64,000 bases of DNA from positions 248,001-312,000 of the forward strand of contig VNKQ01000004.1 of NCBI GenBank assembly GCA_016508695.1, given 5' to 3'. Of the stretch, positions 33,912 to 46,347 are shown piece by piece. A program made the translations under genes and the position numbers. The first letter of the stretch is position 1, and each line of letters begins with the position of its first letter. Source of the stretch: Hyphodiscus hymeniophilus (taxonomy: Eukaryota > Ascomycota > Leotiomycetes > Helotiales > Hyphodiscaceae). The notes below the pieces were generated by a model. That model searched no databases. It saw nothing but the letters and a program-made list of their open reading frames with translations, and was not told the DNA's origin.

Positions 33912-36900
33912 TTTGGAGCGACACACCTCCCGAGTCCTCTCCTCCAATGCAAGTATGAAGTGCAAGCCGGGTACCACGCCAGGATTGGAAGTCAGATGTC
34001 GAATAGAAGAATTACTTTTTGTCTCCTTCCCTTTTGCCCCAGGTTTTGCGCTCGACTCCGATGATGGGAGGGGGTGGTCGATGTACCGCACCGTACCAGA
34101 TGCAGGTAGCGAATCGAGGCTGTCAATTTATATCCGAGGATGTGTGTGTCGCAATTGGATCGATGCGACTGGGGAACGGATTCGGTGGTGAGAATGTGGA
34201 AGATGTCGTAGATGGATGAACAGGAGAGTAAAGCCTCGTGTAGGTTCTGGTACTGTGACTTTGCTGCGGCAGTAGGAATGGCTTGGGTCTGGTATGGCAC
34301 ACGAACAGTAGTTGTCGCCTCCTTCGACGCTCCGAGTCTGTCGTCGACGCTGGTCCGGTCTGGTTCTGGTACTTCTGATGAGAAATGGTCTGGTACTTTG
34401 CGTCGGGATTATGTGGAGTGGACGATCAAGCCAATAGTAGTCAGTGAGAGCGCAGAAAGATGCCTGTCCATTGCTTTTAGCTCCTACATCGGTTGCTGGT
34501 GTGCTGCTTGTCGGCAGGGAAAGGCAAGGAAGAGTCAAGGTAGGGTTAGGGCAGCGGTGCCTTTAGAAACTCTAGTCACGTCTGGGACCTGGGTGGATGT
34601 GAATTGTGGATGTGGATGGATGCGCAACGGGGTTATGGGATTATGGGAAGGATGCTTGCGCCTGCTTGCTTGCGTGCAGAGACTCCAGAGCGGCAGAGAC
34701 GTGGAGGAGGGTAGAAGACGCCGCTCTTTGGCCTGGTTCAGGGCCCTGCCTGGCTTATGAAGGAGCCACAACTTCAACAAACTCTCGCTTCTCCTTTCAT
34801 GAAAAGGAGATTAAAGAGACGTGGACTGGAGGGCTTTCAAAGTTAAAGTATTGGCAAGGTAGTGAGGGCGAGGTTGACGATGAGGGAGCAATGATGGTTA
34901 TGAGGGCTGAGAGAGGAGAAGAATGGAGGTCGAGGAGAGAATTGACAACGACCGGCTGCTAGACAACAGCGAGCGACCTCGTTACCTTCCTTCGTAGCTT
35001 CGTAGCCCAGAGAAAGTCCCAATGCGAAGTCTCACAAGCAACATTCCGAAAAGATGTCAGAATAACGGCGGGCATAGATTCCGTTGTTTGATGGTAAGCA
35101 TATTTCTTTAGGATCGATCTCACTGCTGACATGCAATGACTTGTTATTCAGTTCACTCATGGCCATGGCCATTATCTGACTCGGTTCGTCCAAGCCAGAC
35201 TGACGGCAGTCGTATATTACGGAATCTCGCCGTACCTCGGCCCGCACCCTTGATTTCGTAGAGCTCGTAAGCGATGCTCTTGACAGTGGTTACCTGTATC
35301 ATTGCACAGAAATGACCGCGAAATGACCAGAGTCAAGACCGACGTGCAAGAAGCAAGGTCTGGTTTACCTGGAGAGGAATCTGGAGAGAAGTCTGGGGAG
35401 GAGTGAGTCCGTGGGTCGAGCTGATGAGTGAAAAGTAAGAGGTCCAATATTCCTCGATACGCGATGGGCGTGCACTACTACCCACTGAGGGCAGATCTCC
35501 AGAGACGAAGATATACGGATATGCTGACGGCGTATTCGTGGACCCTGAGTGGACGACGGACGAGAGAGAAGCCCTCGCCGCTTTGAGCCCAGTGGGGGGG
35601 AGGAAGAGGGGAGGTGGTGTGGATTTCTGCGCCTGCATACAGCACGCGGGATCAAGTGGGGTGTAGGTAATAAAAGGTGGGTTGTATTTCCTGGTCTGAT
35701 CCATGCCTGCCAGCCCAGTATTTCCGGAACCATTACGAAGTAACTAACAGAGCGGCTACGCCCCAAGTCGGCAGTCTGGCAGAGTCGAGAATCGAGATTC
35801 GAGAAGTACACGATTCAGGGTCAGTCAAGGCTTGAAGGGGAGAACACCGAAGCGGTAGAGTACAGTCCGTCCTACCGGCCAGCCGGTTACAAAGTTACAA
35901 TAAAGATACAGTACTTCCATCGTCAACCTCGCTCTGCCATTTCGCCAAGTTATACCTCGGCTCCTCGTCTGCCTGGAAATACTGCAATATCATCAAGGCT
36001 CCCGGACACTTGTTCCGTGAGGATGGTCTCCATCGAAGCAATTGATCAATCCGAACCTGGTTCACCTACCGGCATGCTCTACCTTACCTACTGTACTGGT
36101 CAGGGCTTTGGGTTAGCAGTTGAAAGTTGCGCGGCTAATTGGACAATTCCGAAATTCTGGCACTTTTGCGCGAGCGGAGGGGGGAAGTCCCGTTTTGGGT
36201 CTGTTCCCTGCCGTTGTCCAGGGTGTGCAGCCTCGAGACGAACGCGTGCAGGTGAGGCAGCGGAAGGCTGCAAATGGAAACCCTTCGCCGTCATCTTGGT
36301 AGAAGAAGGAGGGGGGAAAGCTGAAGAGGGAAAGGAGATAGAAGAGAGAAAGAGAAAACTTTGTTTCCAAAATCCGAATATCCGAAGTACCTTAGATGGT
36401 GGTAGGGTGGATAGCATGCGGCGATTCCGTGGTCTCTGATCAATGCTGTGTGTGCTTCCTGTGTCGCACCCAAACTCTCGTCGGCGTTTGGAGGCCAGTT
36501 GCCACGCTTTGGAGGCACCAGGAATCTACGTCCGACGAGCAACTACCTAGCTAGCTGTCCATCGGAATTCTCGATGGCAACTTGGCAAGGGAGCTCCAGT
36601 GGTGTACGTGCACTGGTGCAGTAGTAGTTTCACGCAGAGCATGTGGCTAGGCGCAACCTGAGTGAGTATAAATGTGCCATTGTTGTAGATGGTTTCTCGT
36701 ATGCCAGCCACAGCGAAGCTTGGAACTGTATATTTGACCAACCGAGGACTAAAGGATGGTATAATCCAAATGGAAGACTACTCCGAAAACACTCCCAGAA
36801 ACTGCGAGTAACTTGTCTCTCTCGACGTACGCACCTCTTTCGCCGAATGTGGAAATTGTCAGGGTTCGCTCGCCCTCTCGCCACAGTTCGTTGGCGTTGG

Positions 36901-39900
36901 TCGAGCATCGGGCCTTTGCAGTAGCGAGACCGGCGTCTGCCGTTCTGTGTTTTTCGGCTTTAAAAGTCCACAGGTCACTCTCCTGCACTGTACCAGAGAC
37001 ATGGACATGACCCCTCATCTGCAGCGACGAGAAGGACATAGGAACATGTCGCATTGTCGAGGCCCTTGATGTGCATTGTGCATCCGCTTCTGCGGAATGG
37101 AGGGCATTTGACGTCAGGTTGCGCCGGTTCCATCTAACCGTCGTCAAATACTAGAACGCCAAATGCCGTGAGAGCGTGGGGAGTAGGCCTAGTGGGGGGA
37201 GTCGAATGCATCATTGACCCATGGTGGATGTGTAAACATGTTGTTCCAACTTGCAGCATTTGCAGGCAGGGTGGGTTGACCCCTCACCTGTCTTCAGCTT
37301 GACCTTGGATCTTAAACGAACAGGCCGAAGGCGAAGAAAGTGCCTTGTAAATTGTACAGTAAGAGCAGCAAGGTCGGGGAGGGCAGTTTGATCCGGCCTA
37401 GGTTCAAGATGAGCGCCATAATTGAAGATGGCCATAGACTCCAGAGGTACTGTCCTGTACTGTACTACTGTACTGTACCCTTTACAGTAGAGTAGGTACG
37501 GCCCGATAGTTCAAGATAGGTTCATTCAGGTCGTTCTCAAGCCCGACTGCTTCGTGTGCCTGGGTTTGGGGAGCTTCGAGATGTCATTGGTAGCAGATAT
37601 CTACAAGCCGATCAATCAATCATCGTCTCGCTTAAAGGCATTTATTTACATTCTACCTATACCTCCGGACGCATTATATTCTCCCTCATAATTAGAGGCT
37701 CCAGCCTCTATTCTACCGACCCAAGCTATATAAGTCCAGTTTACCTTCGTACGAAGAGAAGAATCAGACTGCCCGACCTACTGTGTTTCCTGTCAAATGC
37801 TCGCCATCATCTTTACTACTGTGCACCAGTAGTAAGTCAGACGAGAAAGCAGGCCGCGGGTGGCAAGGTGCAAGGCTACGGAGGTACATCCAAACTCCGA
37901 ATTTCGAGCGACCCCTTCCGAGTCATCCCGATGAGAGTGGTTCTTTCATCGTGACGCCGCTTCGCAGATGCCATCCAGTCCAATCATTCTCAGTATCAAT
38001 AGCTTCATCGCCATCACTGCTCCCGCTTGATTCGTTGGATGCGCAACCCGATTGGGGCAATCGCGAGACTGGGAAAAACTCCATGTTCGAGGCCTTGCCT
38101 CGCCGCATGGTGGAGCTCTTCAAGATTCGAGGTGGATCGTGCCAGGCGTTCCCGGTGGCAATGGCCATCTCGCAGCCTCGTCCTGGCCTGCAGAGACCCT
38201 GAAGATCTTGAAATTACGGGCGACGACTCGGCATATGCCAGCGCAGATTTACGGATTGCGGTGGGGTCTCTTTATGGCACCGCTCTACGGGCATAACACC
38301 TCTGTTTTATCGATACTGTACTGTACCTCGATCTCTGGGACATACCAGCTTCGACCTTAGAAAGATGCAGGTTCCTGCAGGTCATATGCTGCTCGGGAAG
38401 TCGGGAGGCTCAAAGTTCAGTCTCCGACGTTGAGTAGACGAGTCAGCATCATTGGCAGACAAAACCATACAGTAGATCTGGTGAATCTCGACATGCTATG
38501 AAAGCAGCGATTCCGGCCTGATTAGTACACTCTAAAGTGTGGGGCAACTTTGGAGTGGAAACTTGAAAGCTACCTTTTGCACGTGAGTGCGTGGCCATCT
38601 AGACCAAAAACAATGCCATCTCCGCCATTTTTACGGAAATCTGACTCCCAAAGCTGGATCGGAAAAAAGGGGCGGCTGGATATATTGGTGGCGTAGTCTG
38701 GGTTGCAAGCGATCTCAAGACTTTCGTATGAGAAGAGTGAGCTACTGAACCTTTACAGTGGTACCACTACGAACAGCCACATCTTTTCTGCTGTGTCGTT
38801 GATTCGACCACTCAGAGGGGAGAGTTGATTTCTCGCATGTGATTTGAACCACAAAGACATCTACGATGAGCTGTTGATCCGCTGCGCTTCGATTCGTTGG
38901 ACCCACACCACAGCTTCTCTGTTCTTAAAGCGCCCTCCACTACCTTTATCGAATCGGAAGAACTGCGGTTGGAATTATTAGAGCCGAACGAACCAATGGT
39001 CCAGATACCGTAGAAACAATTGGAGAATTCGGCCATACTGAGGATAGAGGGGTAACAGGGTTGCAGCCTTTTGGGGATCCCGCGAGAGAAAGGGGATTAG
39101 CAAGCACAGTCCTTGTCTGCCAGGTTGCCAATATGTTTCAAATACAAATCACTTCCAGACCCGCGTGGGGGATGACTGGCGCGGCGGCCATGGAAACCCT
39201 CCAGCCTCCTCGTGTGGGAACGAACTTGGGAAGCTGGGAACCCTGGACGTTCCCTGCAATACCATGTGCTCGTGCAGATGAGCCATGCACATGCGGGTGA
39301 GCATTGAAAAGGGTCCATCATCCATATTTTGGCTGGTCGGAGCTTCCAGGGTATGACGAAACTAAGTGACACTGCAGATGAGACCGTGTGGGGGTTGAAC
39401 ACTGGACAGACGGCATGATGGATGCTGCGTGAGTGCGCGAGGTTGGTGCCTCCGTGGGTCCAATGTAGTAGAGATGGCTGGCGGCGGATACAGAGGGTGG
39501 ACAGCGAGGGAACCGGAGTACCTGCTCCTGAAGAAGGCAGGAGAAAGGAGATCCACGAGTTCGTCCATGGGGCGGATGCGTCTTGGTGGTGGTGGTGATG
39601 CTGGTGATGCTGGTGATTTGGATGGAGAGTGTGGCAGAGAACTGGTGGGTGCCGGGAAGGTATTGAGCCTGTTTTCCAGCTTCGAGCGGCGGTGACGGCA
39701 GTCATTCACGGGAAATGTGCTTCCGTAGAAGTCCAGAGTAACATCGTCGATTCATGTTGAGGAGAGTCATGTGACTCCTATCCTTCCCTCTCCGTGTCCC
39801 CGATCCTGGATCCTCCTCCATGGACGAAGGAATGTGGGTGGGCGCACGAGGATTATATAGACCGAGGGAACAGACAGCCTTATCAGGATGCGCGAACCCT

Positions 39901-40105
39901 CAGCTCGTCAAAACAACCACGACCTTGATGGGCATATCTTGTCACGCAATCTAGCAATCTAATCGCTCCATCTTGACCAACAAGGTGGCTTCGGTCAGGC
40001 GAAGTCGCCTTTTTCCTGAGGCCGTGTGCGTGTCCAGCAGACTGATAAGATTATGGCATCAACTCCCATTCGACTCCACAGCGTTGGCATCTCTCGCGCG
40101 TTTCC
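33912..40105. other. Six-kilobase gene-free stretch upstream of areA
   Basis: The first 1-1.5 kb is likely the areA promoter and leader. I find no convincing coding exon in the rest: ORFs up to 202 aa (39097-39705 minus) are low in complexity or lack motifs, and the His run in that one comes from a GGT/GAT trinucleotide array at about 39583-39617. A TGTAC-rich palindromic patch lies at about 37447-37480. The region could hold a non-coding transcript, but nothing in the sequence proves it. Confidence 0.4.
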
Positions 40106-40206
40106 GATACTAGATAAGTAGATAGTAGATTGATATTTGTACGAGATAATAGATAGCAGATACTGTAGTCGATCGTAGATAGTACCTCGATAGTAGATTC
40201 TCTATC
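40106..40206. repeat. GATA-rich degenerate repeat
   Basis: About 100 bases are built of variants of a GATAGTAGAT/AGATAGTA unit (GATACTAGATAAGTAGATAG and similar), giving roughly nine GATA cores on the plus strand. The copies are imperfect, so this is an old simple repeat rather than a fresh microsatellite. GATA is also the core site of AreA-type factors; whether that matters here is discussed in the findings. Confidence 0.6.
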
Positions 40207-42769
40207 TCTCACGTGCCCATCACCTCAACTTAGAAGGTCGCATAGCCAGCAGCCCGGTCCTCCCTTCCCGTAAGCCAGGACCCCTTGAGGGCCTGGCTGC
40301 AATAGGCAACTCCAAGCTTTGCGGAGAGATCTGACCAGTCAGTCGCCTGTGAAAGATCGCTGCCCAGTCTCCAACTGAATCTCAGACTTCTCCAGATATG
40401 CACGGCATGGGAAACAACCAGCAAATCTCGGATTGCGGCCGATAAGATCCGTCGAAGGAACGTTTCTTCAGCATGCCGGACCCCGTGAAGATAGGAGCCA
40501 TACGCCGACCAGCGTCGGGATGGGGTCAGGTTAATACCGTTGCGAAAAGGGAGTCCGGCACGCTCTGTTGATATCAGTTGGCCGTGAAGCACTCCGAATT
40601 TCTTATCTGTGGCTTGAATTGGAGTGCAAAGTCGACTTTCAAATAAGCTCCTCTCCCACTTTTCATTCAAGATTTCCTCGACAGAGCATCATAAGTTCCA
40701 ACTCCGTTACACAGGCCTTCACTGAACAGTATAAAGTACCTCGACGGGCAAGGTCCTGTTGAGAAACCCAACACGTGACCCACATTGGACAGCATTTGTT
40801 ACCTTTTCATGTCCTGCTTGGGTTGTTTAGAGGAGCCCATTCTTGCAGCTGGGATGTCTCAGTCTGTCCTGCTACAAAAGAGGGTCGAATGAATAGGGTT
40901 CTTCGCAAGTGTCCATCTTTGCTGTCATGTACTTCCCTCGATCATCTTTATCCCATCCCAGCTTCGCCATGATCACTACTTCGTCTGTGAGGATGTTTAT
41001 GAACCTTCCTTGGATGAAGTAGTCCATATCTCTCTCACCAAAACAATTCCATGCCTGGAGCATTCTGTCATTGGCCAAGTACCTGAGAGATATGCGACTA
41101 CACCGCTCTTCTCTCTCCTTCCTACCCACGCTAGGTAACCATTCCTGATTACTTATATCTATACATCATGCTGCGTCTTCAGTATTCTCTGTCGTACATA
41201 TGTAGCCTCTGGGTCTTGGTTCCTCGAAAAGGTAAGCAGTATACTACACGGTGGAGACAAGTCTACACCGAGCCCTCGGATCGGCATCCAGCGAGAGGAA
41301 ACCGTGGAGCTGGCTCTTCATCCAGTCGTTCATTTGACCAGCATAAATCAATGAACGCCTTTCACCAGGCGAGAAGCATAACTCAAACTTGGATTGAATC
41401 GACCCAGAATGTATGCCACTCGCGTCAAACCCTATTTGCGCCACCAAGCTAACCGAGCGTTTGGCAGGCATCGATGTACAATCTCACTCCTTCCCTAAGG
41501 CCACCATACTTCTAGAGCATAACTCACAGGTTTCGATCTCATGCACCTTGAGTTATCCCCTTACCACCATCACTACCGGCGGATCGGAAGATAAATGAGC
41601 CTCCACCTGCTGCCTGAGAGGGGGCTTTCGAGCAACAAGAATGACGATGTATGTTGGCCTGGCTTAGGAGATTTCGAGTGGATTGGTTTCGGAATATGGA
41701 AGTAGAAGAACGCGCTGTGGAATAGGCTCAAGAAGATAGCTTCGTTGTAGAGGGGGAGAATGGCGCGAGGATGAAGTGGTATGAAGCGGAAGATTTACAT
41801 GGAGAGGATCAGCGCAAGGAAATCGAGGACGGCAGCCAGCGAAAAGGATCAGGAGATGTCGTTCAGCGAGTGTTCAAGATGTGCTTGGAATTATCTGGAA
41901 GAAACCCCCAGCTGTGTGGAATGATCAAGATCGACGAAGAGACAGCGGGACTCGGACAGTTGTTGAAATCCGGACTTCTAAAATCCCGCCTCCCCTACAA
42001 AGATGGTGCACGGAATGGATTGATGTCAGACTTTGGATCATTAGACGATTGCTATGTACGATGTAGGAGTGTTCTAAGCAAGGAAGACACCAGGGAAGCG
42101 TAGGAATAGGGCCAAGAATGCAGGCCGATCTCGCCCGTCACTCAGATGATACGTGGTGTGCTGCATGGCAGAAAGCCCTTCTGTGGCGACAAACGAGCTG
42201 GAGAGCAGCGAATTACTGGAATACTTGGAAGTTATTCTTTGATATCTCAGCCGTGGCGATTGGGCTAGAGGTCGACACCTACGAGGAGCATTTGAAAGAG
42301 CGAGTTTCGTACAGGAACCCAAATCGGATTCAAGGATTTCCAGCCCGGGCTTCTATTAAGTGGACCTTTACCTCTTGCTACAGTACAACATTGCCCTTCT
42401 GGAGAGTGGCTAAGCCCGCACTATGGCACCCACTACAGGTAGCGTCGTCATCTCTATAACTCCGTGCTCAGCATCGAGACTACGAAAGACCATCGAAAAT
42501 GTCATGATCACAGAGTCGAGTGACCAATCTAGGTGAGTAGTAATTTAAGGAACTCACCCAATCGTCTTCATCGTATAGCCAAGATGCAGGTCCGAAAAAA
42601 ATGCAAGTCAATTTCTATGTTGCTTGTGAAAAACCGCAAGATATATTATCGGCAGCTTTTCTACTTACTATCCTAATCAATGCTGTCCACTACTCACTAC
42701 ATGTAGTGGCTGGCATGTAAATCGTGAGGTACAGTAGATATCCTCAAAACCATACCGATATCTTCCTCG
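40207..42769. other. Unassigned ORFs, no supported gene
   Basis: ORFs at 40230-40670 (minus, 146 aa), 41771-42103 (plus, 110 aa) and 42118-42459 (plus, 113 aa) show no signal peptide, catalytic motif or family that I recognise. The two plus-strand frames lie close together and could be pieces of one decayed gene. Confidence 0.3.
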
Positions 42770-43069
42770 GTGACTCTTTAGGGAAAAATACAGAGACGCC
42801 AAACAGCTTCGCGTCTCCGAGAACATTCGTTCCTGCACCCATGCCATATTCAACAACACAATCGCTGGTCCCGTGGCTATTGTATCCTTGATCCGCTGCT
42901 GGTTACTACTTTCAGTGAAATTCCATTGAAATTAAGCTTTAAGCTTGCGGAAGAATATCTGCTTTTCGAAGCCTTACGGCCGTCTTTGCGACCCGAGTTT
43001 GGAAAGGTCCTGGCCACGGCTAAATTTTCGGAGATATGCGGTCTTCTAGACGGCGTTCTCAGTGCCATT
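42770..43069 (+). pseudogene. Coding-like fragment broken by frame change
   Basis: On the plus strand one frame reads KYRDAKQLRVSENIRSC followed by HAIFNNTIAGPVAIVSLIRC, then stops. An overlapping frame then reads KLAEEYLLFEALRPSLRPEF followed by GKVLATAKFSEICGLLDG, to a stop at about 43067. Both look like real protein but sit in different frames with no good intron between them, so this looks like the 3' remnant of a dead gene. I cannot name the family. Confidence 0.35.
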
Positions 43070-45334
43070 TAAACTATCGTAGCATGTTCCCAATGATCGA
43101 AGATAGTGACAAACGGATCTTGGATATTGTAGTCTTCCAGACCTACAGTTTGAAAAAAACGTTACCGCGGTATACATGCAGCTCCACATCAGAAATACTG
43201 GTTGTTGATTATGCGTAACAGACCTCTAGAGTAAGATTTAGCATTATCATAGTCTGAAGTGATTTGTAATTATTAAATTCTGCATTACCACAACTGCATA
43301 CACAAAAGAAACTAGGCAAGTCGGTCTAGCACCTCATATCTGTGACTTCAAAGAGCCCTGTGTCGTCTCAGGACCAAGGCCTTGACATCAAATAACTACC
43401 ATCTTCGACGCTTCGTTTGAAGCATCTCGGAAAGCAAAGTTCCCGCAGAATGATGGCAATGAGACTGGCGAGGCTCGAGTGTAAACGTTGAGCTCGGAAC
43501 CGAGACAATTAGCCATGATCTAGACTTGGGCATACACAGTGTAACAGACTTTTTCGGGTTGAAAAATACCTGAGGATATACGAAAAAGCAAAATCGGGTG
43601 AAGATGAATGCTACGGCTTTTAGCAGAGGTATTCCATATCGAGTTGGGTCGTCGACGAAGTGAAGGCTTGAGTACTTGATGGTCGGCGAACAAAAAGTTT
43701 GGAAGTCGACTCGTTCAGCGAGCTATCCAAAAGATAGTAAGTAAATTGGGCTTCGGCTTAAGCAAATACACAGCTCAAATAGCACCTGTAGATGCAGCAA
43801 CATTGAATTGCGGAAAGGCAATAGGTCTACTAGGTTTTAACTCCCTATATTAATTCTTGTCTTTCACCTTCTGCCTTTCTGTGTGTCATGTCTTGTGTTC
43901 TTTCTCGAAGCAACGAAACAGACAACTTGGACAAGTACAGAGATGGGAATGACCAACGCAGTGACCGAAGCCGACGTGGAATACGACGCCTGTGCCATAG
44001 AATCGCCGGTCTGTGTTTCCTCTCTCATCATGGCCCGGAAACCGACTGGCGACTCCTAAAGCTATATCCATGTGGGCAAAAAATGGAAACCCGCCTAAGC
44101 TGCCTTTTTTGTCAAAAATGCAAGAGGATGGGTCTTCCACGATATTGGATGAGCTGCCAGTGTGTTGCAATCTGATCGGAGTAGGCTGAGACATCGTGGA
44201 TAGATTCCGAATCTGGCTTATGAATTGTAATGGGCTCTGATTTCGAACATTAACCTGCTTCTAACGTTGCGCCACCCAAGCGATAGAAGGGCCAATACAT
44301 ACTCCGACGTAAACAACGTAATCGCCATATAAATCCCAATATTACACTGCGAGGCCTGGTCACTACTCCAGACAGTTCAAAAACGGTTCCAATTTGGGAA
44401 GTTGTTTGTTCACTTTGGACGCGGAGTTCCTAATAAAGTTGTAGAGTAGACGTTATGTTTGAAGTTACTATAAGAAGGTTCTGATCTGACGTTCTGCCAC
44501 AAACAACCCCAAAGTTACAACACATATCGATTCATCTGCACCAACATATACAACAAGCACTTACCCGTTGCAATGTCAAATGCAAGATGCCAGTGTAGCA
44601 ACAGTGAAGAAACACCAAAGAGCGTTCACCAACTGGTTCGAATACTCTGCCCTCGAGCTGGGATCATCTGTCGCTGGATGAGACACCTTAAATGTCGCTG
44701 TCCAGATTATTGGTACCAGCGACAACGACAACGACAACGACAGAATAGTTATGTCGACAGCTACAGGTTAGACGATTTCACTGCCACTTAAGAGGCATTG
44801 TAATGTCTCTGATTCCTCGTCCTTCATCCAACCCAACCTACTAATCTTGTCTGGAGATGGTGCCTCACTTCGATACGAAACAAATCTAGGTGTCGGACTG
44901 GGCTCCGAGACATGCAGAAGCACACATCAGTATTGATACCACGAGTAAAAGGTATGGGCTGCACTAGCGCAAATGTCAATCGGAATCACTTCTTTGCAAT
45001 CACAGCTACTTCCAAGCTGCCTATTGCTCTGCTACTACACCATTACTCCCACATGTAGGAGATACTCCACGAATATTAAATGTAGTCGAGAGGACGTGGG
45101 ATGCAAAACCGTTGTGGGAAGATCAGAATTCCATTGACCGTAAAGCAAGAAGCAGTCATTGAATGTACAAGCACGCCGTGAAAATGCAACCCTTCTTCGC
45201 AAAGATGAGTGGTCCCATCCTGAAGCAGATGAGTTCCACTCTCGAGAACATAATCCATGTTTGATCCAGGCTCATCTTCCATCAATCCTCCCACAACGCC
45301 ACCTTGTCCATCAGTCCGTTGTTTTGCGGTGAAC
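43070..45334. other. Gene-poor AT-rich stretch
   Basis: No supported gene. Two overlapping ORFs on opposite strands at about 43886-44194 (each about 100 aa) have cysteines but no signal peptide or known motif. A CGACAA array occurs at about 44719-44742. The last few hundred bases are the 3' flank of the S30 gene. Confidence 0.35.
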
Positions 45335-45740
45335 CTATGAGGTTGGGTTGGGGTTCATCTATTGAGCAAAGTCAGAAAATGTGACTGGAGTGATCTTGTA
45401 CGATGTATGCTCACCTTCCGCTTGCCACCAGTAAGAGTAACGTTGACGAATCGGCGAGTATATGTTATTCTCTTCTTGGCACGGCCCTTGGGGGTCTTCT
45501 TCTTCTCCTGAGGCTCAACCTGTGGTGCAAAATTCATCAGCAGTGGTCCTCATCTATCGCAGCCCAAAGTCTTCATATTCAGCGTGTAAAAAGTTTCAAG
45601 CTTCCCACCCCTTCCATGTCATTGCCAAAGCTCGGATACCATGATGTTGCCATCTACTGCCAGAATCGAGATATTCGTACCTTTGGTGTTTGAGACTTGA
45701 CCTTTCCGGCACGAGCGAGGGATCCGTGGACCTTTCCCAT
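45335..45740 (-). CDS. RPS30: 40S ribosomal protein S30 (eS30)
   Basis: Three minus-strand exons, 45740-45681, 45519-45415 and 45358-45335 (introns 161 and 56 bp), encode 62 aa. eS30 belongs to the small ribosomal subunit near the A site. The sequence is unmistakable: MGKVHGSLARAGKVKSQTPK, then VEPQEKKKTPKGRAKKRITY, TRRFVNVTLTGGKRK and MNPNPTS. Length equals that of other fungal S30 proteins, and as in other fungi there is no ubiquitin-like FUBI part in front. All borders are phase 0. A third intron lies in the 5' leader (separate entry). Confidence 0.97.
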
Positions 45741-45782
45741 GATTGCGGTTTATCGGGTTGTAGTTGTAATGACTTTTCCGAT

Positions 45783-45901
45783 CTAGGGTGGCGAATGATC
45801 GTTAGCTATCGGTTTTTGTGATAGTCTGACTATTTGTTTAAAACGGCAAAGTCTTGCAGATGAGATCTGAGCTTGATTCCGATGGTCTGGGATGGACTTA
45901 C
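45783..45901 (-). other. Probable 5'UTR intron of the S30 gene
   Basis: On the minus strand a GTAAGT donor at 45901 and a CACCCTAG acceptor ending at 45783, with a GCTAACG-type branch site near the acceptor, bound a 119 bp leader intron 42 nt before the ATG. Leader introns are common in fungal ribosomal protein genes. Confidence 0.6.
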
Positions 45902-46347
45902 AGGTTGCTTGACGTGGTTGTCGATGAAGGAAGTCGTTGGAGTCGTCGCGAGGCAATTGAAAATGATTCAGTGTTGGGCTTCGCTTACGTTTCCCGACTG
46001 GGTTAGCGAATCTTTACTAGGGCTCGATTCGTCCAGCACGTGATGATTGCCGCAAGCTGCTTGCTTGTACGTCCGCAGCCCTTCAATTATGAACAGAGCC
46101 TTATTCTTCAATTGTTACTGTTACTCCCGGTCGATTCTCTTCTAAGCTGAAGGTGTTGTCCTAGTGGAGACTGACTCATCACGTGCGTTATGCTTATCAT
46201 TCTTATCGCAAGCCGAGCTTGGCCTAGAGCTTCGATTCTATCCATGACCCGTCTCAAAATGATCATCTGGTCTACAAGTTTGGTCTTGTAGATATTCCCC
46301 TTCGTGCTTCCGACTTATTATCTTCAATCTGTTGTTTCTAATTTAAG
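45902..46347. other. Divergent promoter region (S30 / CREG-like gene)
   Basis: This holds the S30 promoter on the minus strand and the CREG-like gene promoter on the plus strand. Sequence near 46035-46046 contains CACGTGAT, a CACGTG-type site often found before ribosomal protein genes. No gene seen. Confidence 0.4.

Noticed and set aside
34212..34760. A 182-aa plus-strand ORF upstream of areA
   Set aside because: It lies in the areA 5' region, has no family motif, and a minus-strand frame overlaps it. Most likely chance in leader or promoter DNA.
39097..39705. A 202-aa minus-strand ORF with a His-rich run
   Set aside because: The His run is a translated GGT/GAT simple repeat. The rest has no motif, and other frames in the same place are equally open.
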